From: Rhodospirillaceae bacterium SYSU D60007
Lineage (GTDB): Bacteria > Pseudomonadota > Alphaproteobacteria > Reyranellales > Reyranellaceae
Direction: 5' to 3'
DNA: 64,000 nucleotides
Assembly (NCBI GenBank): GCA_003574685.1
Contig: QOCQ01000001.1
Span: 248,001 to 312,000, forward strand
Position numbers and translations under genes: made by a program. Of the stretch, positions 38,216 to 48,574 are shown one piece after another. How positions within the stretch are numbered: position 1 is the first letter of the stretch; each line of letters opens with the position of its first letter. The notes under the pieces were generated by a model, which was not told the DNA's origin, did no database searches, and saw only the letters and a list, made by a program, of their open reading frames with translations.

Positions 38216-39091
38216 ATGGCAAGCCTCAAGCAGTTTCGACTGAGGATCCGAAGCGTCCAGTCGACGCAGAAGATCACCAAGGCGATGAAGATGGTCGCTG
38301 CCGCCAAGCTGCGCCGCGCGCAGGAGGCAGCGCTGGCCGCCCGGCCCTACGCAACGGCGATGGATCGGATGATGGCCTCGCTGGCGGGCGCCATGCAGGG
38401 CAAGGCCGGCGCACCGCGGCTGCTGGCCGGCACCGGGGATGACAAGGTCCATCTGCTGGTGGTGGCGACCGCCGATCGCGGCCTGTGCGGCGGGTTCAAC
38501 AGCTCGATCGTGCGCGAGGCGCGCCGCGCGGTTCGTACCCTCCTGGGCGAGGGCAAGACCGTCAAGATCCTCTGCGTGGGTCGCAAGGGCCGCGACCAGC
38601 TCCGCCGCGACTACGGCAGCCTGATCATCGACACCATCAGCGATCTGGGTCGTCCGCGGCTTGGCTTCGCCGATGCCACGACGGTGGCGGCCCGCATCGT
38701 CGAGCTGTTCGACGCCAACGAGTTCGACGTGGCGACGATCTTCTACAACCGCTTCCGCTCGGCGATCAGCCAGATCGTGACGCGCCAGCAGATCGTGCCG
38801 CCGGCCGTGCCGGAGCAGACCGCACCGGCGGGCGCCGCACCCTACGAGTTCGAGCCGGACGAGGAGACCATCCTCAAGGAACTTCTGCCGCGCAACCTGA
38901 CTGTGCAGGTCTATCGCGCGCTGCTGGAGAACGCCGCCTCCGAGCAGGGCGCGCGCATGACGGCGATGGACAACGCCACGCGCAATGCCGGCGACATGAT
39001 CCGCAGGCTGACGCTGCAGATGAACCGCACGCGCCAGGCAGCGATCACCAAGGAACTCATCGAGATCATCTCCGGCGCCGAAGCGCTGTGA
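38216..39091 (+). CDS. atpG: ATP synthase F1 gamma subunit
   Basis: The product has 291 residues. The conserved N-terminus [27 protein letters not shown] (first 20 residues diagnostic) and the C-terminal [15 protein letters not shown] helix form the central rotor shaft. The middle domain has [11 protein letters not shown]. All features of a functional gamma subunit are present. It lies 155 bases after atpA and 32 before atpD. Confidence 0.96.
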   Translation: MASLKQFRLRIRSVQSTQKITKAMKMVAAAKLRRAQEAALAARPYATAMDRMMASLAGAMQGKAGAPRLLAGTGDDKVHLLVVATADRGLCGGFNSSIVREARRAVRTLLGEGKTVKILCVGRKGRDQLRRDYGSLIIDTISDLGRPRLGFADATTVAARIVELFDANEFDVATIFYNRFRSAISQIVTRQQIVPPAVPEQTAPAGAAPYEFEPDEETILKELLPRNLTVQVYRALLENAASEQGARMTAMDNATRNAGDMIRRLTLQMNRTRQAAITKELIEIISGAEAL

Positions 39092-39099
39092 GACTCTGA

Positions 39100-40560
<1,461 letters not shown>

Positions 40561-40582
40561 GTTTCGAACGGAGGCAGCTCCC

Positions 40583-40996
40583 ATGGCCAAGGTAGCCTTT
40601 TCGCTGGTGCTGCCCGAGCGCGAACTCGTGACGACGGACGCCGACATGGTGGTTGTCCCAGGTGGCGAAGGCGATTTCGGCGTATTGCCCGGGCACATTC
40701 CGATGATCACGACGGTGCGGCCGGGCGTGGTCGAGCTTTACGACGACAACAGGGTGACGGCGCGATATGTCGTCGCGGGCGGCTTCGCCGAGGTGACTCC
40801 GGAACGCTGCACCCTGCTGGCCGAAGAAGCCACGCCGCTGGGCGATGTTACGGCCGACCAGCTTGCCGATCGCCTGCGGCGCGCAGAGGAGGATTTTGAA
40901 GATGCGACCGCGCCGGCTGCAAAGGCTGCAGCCGAGCAGGCGGTTACGGTTGCCCGCGAGCTGCAGCGCGCCCACGCCTGGTACGCCGGCCGCTAA
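40583..40996 (+). CDS. atpC: ATP synthase F1 epsilon subunit
   Basis: The product has 137 residues. The N-terminal beta sandwich (FSLVLPERELVTTDADMVVVPG, then GEGDFGVLPGHIPMITTVRPG; shown in part) is followed by the C-terminal helical hairpin with ADQLADRLRRAEEDF. Epsilon couples gamma rotation to the c-ring and can inhibit hydrolysis. It is the last gene of the operon; a strong intrinsic terminator follows 38 bases later. Confidence 0.95.
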   Translation: MAKVAFSLVLPERELVTTDADMVVVPGGEGDFGVLPGHIPMITTVRPGVVELYDDNRVTARYVVAGGFAEVTPERCTLLAEEATPLGDVTADQLADRLRRAEEDFEDATAPAAKAAAEQAVTVARELQRAHAWYAGR

Positions 40997-41033
40997 GGGC
41001 TTCCGGGCGCAGAGAAATTTTCTTTCTTGTGTG

Positions 41034-41062
41034 GAAAGGGCCGGTTGAAACCCGGCCCTTTC
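41034..41062 (+). terminator. intrinsic terminator of atpHAGDC
   Basis: GAAAGGGCCGG and CCGGCCCTTTC form an eleven-base perfect stem with a seven-base loop (TTGAAAC), followed by TCTCCCTTTA. It ends the ATP synthase transcript. Confidence 0.85.
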
Positions 41063-41139
41063 TCCCTTTATGACAAGGGCATGTCGGCGCCTCGCGGGGC
41101 CGGCAGCGAAGGGACGGCGATCCGACGCCGGCGGAGTTC

Positions 41140-41958
41140 ATGAAGAACTGGACGCTCGACGACATCGCCTGGGGCGACTTCGACCGCTCCAAGGTCGATC
41201 CCGAACTGGTCAAGCTGGTCAAGGCCGCCGCTCTGGTCGAGCACAACGGCTACGACTACGAGACCTACCTGAACAATGTCTTCGGCGATGACCCCGAGTT
41301 CAGGACGGCGGTCGCTGCCTGGGCGCGCGAGGAGGTCCGGCACGGCGAGGCGCTTGGCCGCTGGGCTGCAATGGCGGATCCATCCTTCGACTTTGCGGCG
41401 GCATTCAAAAAGTTCACGGACGGGTACAAGCTGCCGCTGGACGCCACGACCTCGGTACGCGGGTCGCGCGCGGGCGAACTGATGGCCCGCTGCATCGTCG
41501 AAACCGGCACCAGCTCGTACTACAGCGCCTTGCGGGATGCAGCGGACGAGCCGGTGCTGAAGCAGATCTGCGCATACATCGCCGCAGACGAGCTGCGGCA
41601 TTACAAGCTGTTCTATAGCCACATGCGCCGCTGGCTTGAGCGCGAGCGGCTTGGCAAGTGGGGCCGGCTGCGCATCGGCCTGGGGCGGCTGCACGAAAGC
41701 GAGGACGACGAGCTCGCCTATGCGTACTACGCGGCCAACGCCGATCCGGGCCAGGCCTATGACCGTGCCAGGTACTCCGCGGCGTATATCCGGCGTGCCT
41801 ATGCCGTCTACCGGCCGGGCCACGTGCAGCGCGGCGTCGCCATGGTCCTCAAGGCAGCCGGCCTTGAGGCGACGGGCCGGCTCAATGACTGGCTGACACG
41901 GCTGGCCGTTCGCTTCATGCGCTGGCGCACCCGGCGCCTCGTCCGCGCCGGAGCCTGA
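41140..41958 (+). CDS. ferritin-like diiron protein
   Basis: The product has 272 residues. Six putative diiron ligands are placed as in ferritin-like four-helix bundles: Glu 34, then Glu 65 and His 68 in EEVRH, Glu 121, and Glu 151 and His 154 in DELRH. The layout E - ExxH - E - ExxH fits rubrerythrin-like oxidases and acyl-ACP-desaturase-like enzymes. An extra C-terminal region of about 110 residues ends in an Arg-rich tail, which may bind membrane or nucleic acid. It starts about 80 bases after the atp terminator, so it has its own promoter. The substrate is unknown. Confidence 0.8.
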   Translation: MKNWTLDDIAWGDFDRSKVDPELVKLVKAAALVEHNGYDYETYLNNVFGDDPEFRTAVAAWAREEVRHGEALGRWAAMADPSFDFAAAFKKFTDGYKLPLDATTSVRGSRAGELMARCIVETGTSSYYSALRDAADEPVLKQICAYIAADELRHYKLFYSHMRRWLERERLGKWGRLRIGLGRLHESEDDELAYAYYAANADPGQAYDRARYSAAYIRRAYAVYRPGHVQRGVAMVLKAAGLEATGRLNDWLTRLAVRFMRWRTRRLVRAGA

Positions 41959-42025
41959 TTTTTCGGCTGTTTCGGGCCGCGCCGCCGGCGGCCGACACCA
42001 TCGCGTGTACGCGCGCGAGGCGCCC

Positions 42026-42054
42026 TTGTTCGGCCATAAAGCGGCGGCTATCGT
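42026..42054 (+). promoter_or_regulatory. promoter candidate for the ctpA run
   Basis: TTGTTC (42026-42031) and TATCGT (42049-42054) are 17 bases apart, 46 bases before the ctpA start. Confidence 0.4.
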
Positions 42055-42099
42055 GGCCGGAAGCGGCGTTTTCCATCAGCCCCGGTTTTCGGAAGAGAC

Positions 42100-43482
42100 A
42101 TGCGATTCATGCGCCATCCGGCCCTTGCGGCCGTTCTGTCCTTCTCGCTTGCGACTTCGCCCGCCGTCACCTGGGCGCAGGAGAAGGGCTCCGACAAGGA
42201 CAAGCCCAAGGCAGACAAGAGCGAGCTTTACCAGCAGCTCAACCTGTTCGGCGATGTGCTTGAGCGGATCCGCAACGACTACGTCGAGCCGCCCAAGGAG
42301 AAGGAGCTGATCGAGGCCGCGATCAACGGCATGCTGGCCTCGCTCGATCCGCACAGCTCCTACATGAACGCCAAGCAGTTCCGCGACATGCAGGTGCAGA
42401 CGCGCGGCGAGTTCGGCGGTCTCGGGATCGAAGTCACCATGGAGAACGGCCTCGTCAAGGTGGTGGCGCCGATCGACGACACGCCCGCGGCGCGGGCCGG
42501 CCTCCAGTCGGGCGACCTGATCGTCACCCTCGACGACCAGCCGGTGATGGGACTGACCCTGCAGGAAGCCGTCGAGAGGATGCGCGGCAAGGTCGATACC
42601 AAGATCAAGCTGGGCGTGCGACGCCAGGGGAAGGATCCCTTCGAGGTGACGCTGACGCGGGCCACGATCCGGATCCAGTCGGTGCGCAGCCGCGTCGAAG
42701 GCGGGGACATCGGCTATATCCGCATTACCTCGTTCACCGAGCAGACGACGGCTGGCCTCAACGCGGCGCTGGAGAAATTCAAGAAGGAGCTGGGTTCGAA
42801 GTGGAAGGGTGTGGTGCTCGACCTTCGCAACAACCCTGGCGGCCTGCTTGACCAGTCCATTTCCGTGAGCGACGCCTTCCTCGACAAGGGTGAGATCGTC
42901 TCGACACGCGCGCGCAAGCCCGAGGACGTGCAGCGCTGGAACGCCAAGCCAGGCGATCTGGCGGAGGGCAGGCCGATCGTGATTCTTGTCAATGGCGGCT
43001 CGGCCTCGGCTTCCGAGATCGTCGCCGGCGCCCTGCAGGACCACAAGCGTGCCATCGTTCTTGGCACCCGATCGTTCGGCAAGGGGTCGGTCCAGACCAT
43101 CATGCCGGTGACGGGCGGCGGTGCGATGCGGCTGACGACGGCCCTCTACTTCACGCCCTCCGGCCGCTCGATCCAGAAGGAGGGCATCAAGCCCGACATC
43201 GAGGTTGAGCAGGCCAAGATCGAACCCGTCAAGTCGGCCGATCGGACGCGTGAGGAGAACCTGCGCCGGTCAATTACCAACCCGAACGACCGCAAGGACG
43301 ATTCCAAGGCGCCCGACCCCACCAAACCCGAGGGTACGCCGCCGGCCGAGCCCAAGAGTGAGGGAACGCCGCCTCCCGAAGGTGGCGACCAGCAGCCCCC
43401 ACAGGCGGCGGCTGACTACCAGTTGCTGCGCGCAATGGACCTCATCCGCGGTATTTCGCTCTACAGCCAGCGTGGCGGCTGA
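42100..43482 (+). CDS. ctpA: S41 carboxy-terminal processing peptidase
   Basis: The product has 460 residues. A signal peptide (cut near VTWA-QEK) is followed by a PDZ domain (GEFGGLGIEVTMENG to VDTKIKLGVRR, in part) and the S41 protease domain. The catalytic Ser lies in NGGSASASEIV and the Lys in GTRSFGKGSVQ. CtpA-type proteases cut periplasmic substrates near their C-termini, often cell-wall hydrolase regulators. A Pro/Glu/Lys-rich tail of about 80 residues ends the protein. It is followed by the YibQ-like gene and rppH as in many Alphaproteobacteria, but the usual upstream murein-hydrolase activator gene is missing. Confidence 0.92.
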   Translation: MRFMRHPALAAVLSFSLATSPAVTWAQEKGSDKDKPKADKSELYQQLNLFGDVLERIRNDYVEPPKEKELIEAAINGMLASLDPHSSYMNAKQFRDMQVQTRGEFGGLGIEVTMENGLVKVVAPIDDTPAARAGLQSGDLIVTLDDQPVMGLTLQEAVERMRGKVDTKIKLGVRRQGKDPFEVTLTRATIRIQSVRSRVEGGDIGYIRITSFTEQTTAGLNAALEKFKKELGSKWKGVVLDLRNNPGGLLDQSISVSDAFLDKGEIVSTRARKPEDVQRWNAKPGDLAEGRPIVILVNGGSASASEIVAGALQDHKRAIVLGTRSFGKGSVQTIMPVTGGGAMRLTTALYFTPSGRSIQKEGIKPDIEVEQAKIEPVKSADRTREENLRRSITNPNDRKDDSKAPDPTKPEGTPPAEPKSEGTPPPEGGDQQPPQAAADYQLLRAMDLIRGISLYSQRGG

Positions 43483-43537
43483 CGCGATCGAAAGCGGTAA
43501 CCCACAGGTTGATCGCTCCGGTGCTTTGCTATGATGC

Positions 43538-43562
43538 CCCGCCGGCTTGTGAGGCCGGCGGG
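43538..43562. repeat. GC-rich hairpin between ctpA and the deacetylase-like gene
   Basis: CCCGCCGGC and GCCGGCGGG form a nine-base stem with a seven-base loop. No T tract follows, so it may only partly terminate, or may protect the ctpA mRNA. A weak promoter-like TATGAT lies just upstream at 43530. Confidence 0.45.
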
Positions 43563-43579
43563 CGTAGCGGAGCGCGGGT

Positions 43580-45361
43580 ATGACGAGGCACGATCCGACA
43601 CCGCGGACCCCGGCGCCGCTGGAGCGGAGGCCGTCAACGTCCGGCGGTGAGTCGGGGCGGTATGTTGTGGCCGCTGTCGCGGGTGTGGTCGCCATCGTGG
43701 TGGCGGCGTGGGGCATGGGACTGCTCGATGGCCTGCGCGACTCGGTATGGCCGCTGCGGGATGGGGCGCCCGCACCACAGGCGAGCCTGCCGATCCCGCC
43801 CCCGCCGTCGGCGCCGAGCCCTGCCGAAACCACGCCTCCTCCGGCGCCACCTGCGCCCGCTGCGACAGCGACGCCGCCACCCGTACCGTCCTCACCGCCC
43901 GAGAGCAAGGAGCCGGCGCCGGCCCCCTCCGAAGAATCGGCCAGCAAGCCACCACCGGCGGTCGAGCCCGCGCCGCCGCGGACCGCCCCCGCCGAGCCGC
44001 CCCAAGTCGCGAGCCCGCCGCCGGCACCTGAGCCACCGCCGGCACCGAAAGAACCGCCAAAGCCCCCGGCTCCGGCAGCCAAAGCCGATTCCCCACCTTC
44101 CGCCAAACCGCCTGCGGAGGAACCCGCGCCCCGACAGGCCGAGGTGGTACCGTCAGTCCCGAGCCCTGCGCCACTGCCGGCCGGCTTGCCGCCACCGCCG
44201 CCACCGCCCGAGCCGCCCTCAGCGATGGCCTTTGCCGCACCACCGGTCGCGCTGCCCGAAATCAGCCCCGCGCCGCCGGCTGAAGCGCCCGACAAACCAC
44301 CGGAGCCCGCCGACAAGGGCGACAGCCCCGAACCGCCGCCGACGGCGGACAAGTCGCCGCCCGAACCATCAGCACCGCCGGCGGATACGCCCGCATCCGG
44401 CAGTGAACCTGAAGCCCGGCAGGCCACCGCGCCCCCGCCGCCCGCGCCAGCACCGCCCGTAGAGCTGATCGCTGCCAATGGCTTGCCGTTGCCGCCGCCG
44501 GAAAAGCCGCCCGTGCCATCGCGCTGCCCGCCGCTGGATCCGGCAGCCTTGACGGAAGTGACTCCGTCAGGCCGCCTGCCGCGCATTGCCGAAGACGGCT
44601 GCATGCCCTGGCTGGCGCATGCCGCGGCGTTCAACTATCGGGAGACGCGTCCGCGCGTGGGCGTGATCCTGCTGGGCCTCGGCAGGAATGCTGCCCTCAT
44701 GCAGCGCGCCATCGAGAGCCTGCCCCCACAGGTTTCGCTCGGCTTCCTGCCGGACACGCCGCACCTCGAACGCTGGATCGAGCGTGCCCGTGCCCGCGGG
44801 CACGAGGCGCTGGTGATGCTGCCCGTCCAGTCGACAGACCGCGCGGTTGCAGGCGGGTTGCCGCCCCTGCGCGCCGACCTGCCGGCCGAGGAGAACATCC
44901 GCCGTCTGCACGCTGTGCTGGCGCGCGCCGGCAGCGGCTACATCGGCGTCATCGTCCCCACGACGACGCCGCTGAGCGAGGCTGAACCCGCGCTGCGGCC
45001 GCTGCTGCAGGAGATTGCTGACCGCGGCCTGCTCGTGCTGGAGACATTCCGGACCGAGCGCAGGATCTACGAACTCAGCAAGGAGCTGGGCGTGCCCTAC
45101 AGCTCCGACGCCGGCTGGATCGATCGTCAGGGAGAGACGGACGAGATCACCGCCAATCTCGAGGCGCTGGAGAAGTTCACGCACAAGAACCGCTTTGCCC
45201 TGGCTGTCGGCATGGCGCAGCGTGAAACCATCGAAAGGCTGATTACCTGGTCGAAGGAGGTCGAGGAGCGCGGACTGGTGCTGACGCCGGTGACCGGTCT
45301 TACCGAGTGCCTCGATCTGTGCGCGTCGCGCGTCCGCAAGGCCGTGGCCGGCGGATCCTGA
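43580..45361 (+). CDS. divergent polysaccharide deacetylase (YibQ-like) with long Pro/Ala linker
   Basis: The product has 593 residues. A cytoplasmic start is followed by one membrane helix (about 30-50), then about 270 residues of almost pure Pro, Ala, Glu and Ser, then a C-terminal domain of about 260 residues. That domain has the YibQ/DUF610 pattern: VGVILLGLGRN, the GFLPDTP block, HEALVMLPVQS and the late SSDAGWID. The usual NodB metal residues are largely missing, so enzyme activity is doubtful. Position between ctpA and rppH is conserved and suggests an envelope role. The linker is much longer than needed to span a normal periplasmic gap. Confidence 0.83.
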   Translation: MTRHDPTPRTPAPLERRPSTSGGESGRYVVAAVAGVVAIVVAAWGMGLLDGLRDSVWPLRDGAPAPQASLPIPPPPSAPSPAETTPPPAPPAPAATATPPPVPSSPPESKEPAPAPSEESASKPPPAVEPAPPRTAPAEPPQVASPPPAPEPPPAPKEPPKPPAPAAKADSPPSAKPPAEEPAPRQAEVVPSVPSPAPLPAGLPPPPPPPEPPSAMAFAAPPVALPEISPAPPAEAPDKPPEPADKGDSPEPPPTADKSPPEPSAPPADTPASGSEPEARQATAPPPPAPAPPVELIAANGLPLPPPEKPPVPSRCPPLDPAALTEVTPSGRLPRIAEDGCMPWLAHAAAFNYRETRPRVGVILLGLGRNAALMQRAIESLPPQVSLGFLPDTPHLERWIERARARGHEALVMLPVQSTDRAVAGGLPPLRADLPAEENIRRLHAVLARAGSGYIGVIVPTTTPLSEAEPALRPLLQEIADRGLLVLETFRTERRIYELSKELGVPYSSDAGWIDRQGETDEITANLEALEKFTHKNRFALAVGMAQRETIERLITWSKEVEERGLVLTPVTGLTECLDLCASRVRKAVAGGS

Positions 45362-45362
45362 C

Positions 45363-45854
45363 ATGAAGCGCAGCGCCGGACTGCCGGCGGGCTATCGGCC
45401 CAATGTCGGGATCATGCTGATCGCGCAGGACCAGCGGGTATGGATTGGCCGGCGCAGCGATCAGGATGCCGATGCCGAACAGGCCGGCTGGCAGATGCCG
45501 CAAGGGGGCATTGATGATGGCGAGACGGCGATCGAGGCGGCCCGGCGCGAGCTTGAAGAGGAGGTCGGCACCGACAAGGCCGAGTTCCTGCGCGAAAGCC
45601 GGGAATGGTTCGCCTACGATCTGCCGCGCGATCTGGCGAAGTCGCTGTGGAAAGGCCGGTTCCGTGGCCAGGCGCAACGGTGGGTGGCCATGCGCTTCGT
45701 CGGCCGCGACAGCGACATCGATATCGCAACGAAGCACCAGGAGTTCCAGGCCTGGCGCTGGGCGCGGGCCAGGGAGCTGCCGGGGCTGATCGTGCCCTTC
45801 AAGCGCGACGTCTATCGCGCCGTGCTCGAGGAGTTCGCCGATCTTGTGGCGTGA
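45363..45854 (+). CDS. rppH: RNA pyrophosphohydrolase (Nudix)
   Basis: The product has 163 residues. The Nudix box GGIDDGETAIEAARRELEEE matches GX5EX7REUXEEXGU, and the N-terminal YRPNVGIMLI and central EWFAYDLP are typical of RppH. It removes pyrophosphate from 5'-triphosphorylated RNA to start decay. The start lies one base after the stop of the YibQ-like gene; the stop overlaps the next small gene. Confidence 0.93.
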   Translation: MKRSAGLPAGYRPNVGIMLIAQDQRVWIGRRSDQDADAEQAGWQMPQGGIDDGETAIEAARRELEEEVGTDKAEFLRESREWFAYDLPRDLAKSLWKGRFRGQAQRWVAMRFVGRDSDIDIATKHQEFQAWRWARARELPGLIVPFKRDVYRAVLEEFADLVA

Positions 45855-46105
45855 TGGCTGATCGCACGGATGTCCTGAAGATAGAAGTCGACTGCTCGGC
45901 GGACGCGCGGGGCGATATGGCGCCCCGGCAGGTCACGATCGGCAGGCGCCGGCTGGATGTCGTCGAGGTGCTCGACCGCTGGCCCGGATCGGATCATCGA
46001 TACTACAAAATAAAGGCAGGTGACGGCGCGACCTACATCCTGCGCCACGACACGACAGTGCACATCTGGCAACTCGTGCTCTTCGACAGCAGCGGCCGAA
46101 TTTGA
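45854..46105 (+). CDS. small unknown protein coupled to rppH
   Basis: The product has 83 residues and its ATG overlaps the rppH stop (TGATG), so translation is coupled. I do not recognise the family. It reads as a small beta-rich fold: RQVTIGRRRLDVVEVLDRW, then YYKIKAGDGATYILRHD and WQLVLFD. No signal peptide or membrane helix is present. It may be a small RNA- or ligand-binding protein, but only the coupling to rppH supports that. The gpmI gene converges 23 bases downstream. Confidence 0.72.
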   Translation: MADRTDVLKIEVDCSADARGDMAPRQVTIGRRRLDVVEVLDRWPGSDHRYYKIKAGDGATYILRHDTTVHIWQLVLFDSSGRI

Positions 46106-46128
46106 CTTACAGTAGCCCCGTGGCAAAC

Positions 46129-47736
46129 CTACGCTACCTTGCGTGCGGCTTCAGCGCGCATGGATGGCGGGACGGCCAGCACGTGCTCGCGAGGAGTGCC
46201 GCGAAGGAGGGACTGGCCGGTCATCTCGGCTGGCTGCCTGATGCCCATCAACGCCAGCAGCGTCGGCGCCACGTCGGCGAGGCGGCCATCGGCCAGCGAG
46301 ACGACCTCACGCGGCGCGTTGAACAGCAGGGCGGGCACCTTGTTCAGGGTATGGGCCGTGTGCGGCTGGCCGGTTTCGTAGTCAAAGAGCTGCTCGACAT
46401 TGCCGTGATCGGCCGTCACCAGCAGCGCGCCGCCGGCGCGCTTGACGGCATCCATCAGCCGGCCCAGGCAGGCATCGACGGTTTCGACCGCCTTCACCGC
46501 GGCGGCGAAGACACCGGAGTGGCCGACCTGGTCGGGATTGGCGTAGTTCACCACGATCAGGTCGAAGCGGCTCGCGTCGATGGCTTCGACCAGCCGGTCA
46601 GTGACTTCGAGAGCGCTCATCTCCGGCTTGAGATCGTAGGTGGCAACCTTGGGGGATGGCACGAGAATGCGGTCCTCGCCCTCGAACACGCGTTCCTCGC
46701 CCCCATTGAGGAAGAACGTGACGTGCGCGTACTTCTCGGTTTCGGCGATACGCAACTGCGTCAGCCCGACTTTTGAGACCGTCTCGCCCAGCCCGTTGAC
46801 CAGGGCGATCTGCGGGAAAATCGTGCCGAGGAAGTTGTTCAGCGCGGTCGAGTACTCGGTAAGACCGGCCGCGGTCGCGAATTTCACCACGCGCGGCCGC
46901 TCGAAGCCGTCAAACAGCGAATCCAGCAGCGCCGTCAGGATCTCGCGCGCGCGATCGGCGCGGAAATTGCCCATCAGCACGCCATCGCCATCCTTCATGC
47001 CGGCGTAGGCGCCGATGACAGTGGGCAGCACGAACTCGTCGGTGGTCTTCGCACCATAGCCCTTGGCGACTGCCTCGTCGGGCGTCGCGGCGTGCTCACC
47101 CTGGGCATCGGTCAACGCGACGTAGGCTTTCGTGACGCGTTCCCAGCGCTTGTCGCGGTCCATGGCGTAGAAGCGCCCGGAGACGGTCGCAATGGCAACC
47201 GGCAGACCCGGTTTCAGGGCACCCTGGAATTCCTTGAGGTAGTCGCGCGCGCTCTGTGGCGGGGTGTCGCGACCATCGAGGAAGGCATGCACCCGCACCG
47301 GCACACCGGCCTCCGCCACGATGTTCGCCAGCGCCGCGATATGGTGCTGGTGGCTGTGCACGCCGCCGGGCGAAATCAGCCCCATGAGATGGCAGGTGCC
47401 GCCACTTGCCTTCAGCTTCGAGATGAAGTCCTGCAGGGTGGCATTGCGCGCGAGGCTGCCATCGGCGATCGCCTCGTCAATGCGCACCAGATCCTGCATG
47501 ACCACCCGGCCGGCGCCGAGATTCATGTGCCCGACTTCAGAGTTGCCCATCTGGCCTGATGGCAGTCCCACGTAGAGCTCCGAGGCGTCGATCAGCCCCT
47601 GCGGACACTCCGCGACCAAGCGGTCGAAATTCGGCGTGCGCGCCGCCAGCACGGCATTGTCACGCGGGTCGGGACGATGACCCCAGCCATCCAGTACGCA
47701 AAGCACGACGGGGCGGGGAGCAGCGGGTTGCGCCAT
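46129..47736 (-). CDS. gpmI: cofactor-independent phosphoglycerate mutase
   Basis: The product has 535 residues. The catalytic Ser lies in QMGNSEVGHMN. Metal-binding residues are in VLCVLDGWGHR, VTADHGN and HTAHT. The enzyme interconverts 3- and 2-phosphoglycerate in glycolysis using two Mn ions. In many Alphaproteobacteria gpmI lies upstream of envC-ctpA; here it is on the opposite strand after rppH. Two short hairpins (CCCGCC/GGCGGG near 47760 and ACCGCT/AGCGGT near 47810) lie in its leader. Confidence 0.94.
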   Translation of the reverse strand: MAQPAAPRPVVLCVLDGWGHRPDPRDNAVLAARTPNFDRLVAECPQGLIDASELYVGLPSGQMGNSEVGHMNLGAGRVVMQDLVRIDEAIADGSLARNATLQDFISKLKASGGTCHLMGLISPGGVHSHQHHIAALANIVAEAGVPVRVHAFLDGRDTPPQSARDYLKEFQGALKPGLPVAIATVSGRFYAMDRDKRWERVTKAYVALTDAQGEHAATPDEAVAKGYGAKTTDEFVLPTVIGAYAGMKDGDGVLMGNFRADRAREILTALLDSLFDGFERPRVVKFATAAGLTEYSTALNNFLGTIFPQIALVNGLGETVSKVGLTQLRIAETEKYAHVTFFLNGGEERVFEGEDRILVPSPKVATYDLKPEMSALEVTDRLVEAIDASRFDLIVVNYANPDQVGHSGVFAAAVKAVETVDACLGRLMDAVKRAGGALLVTADHGNVEQLFDYETGQPHTAHTLNKVPALLFNAPREVVSLADGRLADVAPTLLALMGIRQPAEMTGQSLLRGTPREHVLAVPPSMRAEAARKVA

Positions 47737-47832
47737 GAAACGACCTCAACGTGGCAATCCCGCCATGCCCCGGCGGGTCCTCTGCCCTCGATATAGTCGC
47801 TGGACGCCCACCGCTCCAGTAGCGGTCTGTCG

Positions 47833-48259
47833 TCAGGGCGCGTCGCGAAGCGGGTTAAGGATCTCGATATCCTCGAAGTCACGTTCGTTGTCGGTAACGA
47901 CGATGCAGTCATTGGCCTGAGCGACGGCCGCAATGATCATGTCAAGGCCGCTGCGCGGACGACCTCTGGCCTTTCCCTCAGCCATCAGCCGGCCCCAGAT
48001 CAGGGCTGCCGTCTCGTCGAAGGGGAGAATGCGGCCAGCAAAGAGGGTCTGCGGTCCCTGCGGACCCGAGAACCAGGCATGCAGTCCATCGCGCCTTTTG
48101 CCAGCCGGCTTTTCAGGGATTCCGCGGTGAATCTCGGCGACGATCAGCGATGCGATAAAAAGATCACCGTCGACCTGATCAGCCATCCAGGCGATCAGCG
48201 GTTCCGACGGGGCAAGTTTGGTGAAGTTGCTGATGATGTTTGTCGAGCAGCCAGCGCAT
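47833..48259 (-). pseudogene. VapC-type PIN toxin, frameshifted at its first catalytic Asp
   Basis: The natural start is ATG 48259, overlapping the antitoxin stop (TGATG), and reads MRWLLD. The frame then shifts: the expected continuation TNIISNFTKLAPSEPLIAWMADQ lies in another frame from about 48241. Two bases seem to be missing in what should read CTC GAC ACA AAC. The remaining sequence is a normal PIN domain with IVAEIHRGI, LPFDETAA, GLDMIIAAVA and VTDNERDF. If translation began at the internal ATG 48186, the product would lack the first active-site Asp. The toxin is therefore probably dead, unless ribosomes frameshift here. Confidence 0.75.
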
Positions 48260-48561
48260 CAAATATCGACCTTCCGCCCCTGCTCCCGGGCGCGGGTCAG
48301 ATCGAGCTCAGCGCCGACCAGCGGCGAGGAAAGCAAAGCCTTGACGATGCCGCCCTTCTTCGGAGGCTCACCAGAGACCGTTTGCTTGACGGCTGCGCGC
48401 AGCCGGTCGGCGTCAGGGCCACCCTCTGCCAGACACCGCGCGACCGTTCGGATCAGTTCGCGATCCGTTTCGCGGCCGATCACTTCAAAGCGCGCCATGC
48501 CGCGGGCCGTCAAACGCCTTCTGTAAGTATCAATGGCACGGCGCTGAGAGGATTTGCGCAT
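48259..48561 (-). CDS. VapB-type antitoxin
   Basis: The product has 100 residues from ATG 48561; an in-frame ATG at 48612 would overlap the operator repeats and is rejected. The N-terminus MRKSSQRRAIDTYRRRLTAR is basic and helical, fitting a DNA-binding domain. The C-terminal segment GAELDLTRAREQGRKVDI is the type that wraps the toxin. Its stop overlaps the toxin start. The exact antitoxin family is not certain; the pairing with a PIN gene supports the call. Confidence 0.75.
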   Translation of the reverse strand: MRKSSQRRAIDTYRRRLTARGMARFEVIGRETDRELIRTVARCLAEGGPDADRLRAAVKQTVSGEPPKKGGIVKALLSSPLVGAELDLTRAREQGRKVDI

Positions 48562-48574
48562 GCTGCTACTCCGT

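Noticed and set aside
43270-44634. Gly/Ser/Ala-rich minus-strand frame like a PE_PGRS or silk protein
   Set aside because: It is the antisense of the Pro/Ala-rich linker of the YibQ-like protein; the repeat character comes from CCG-rich codons.
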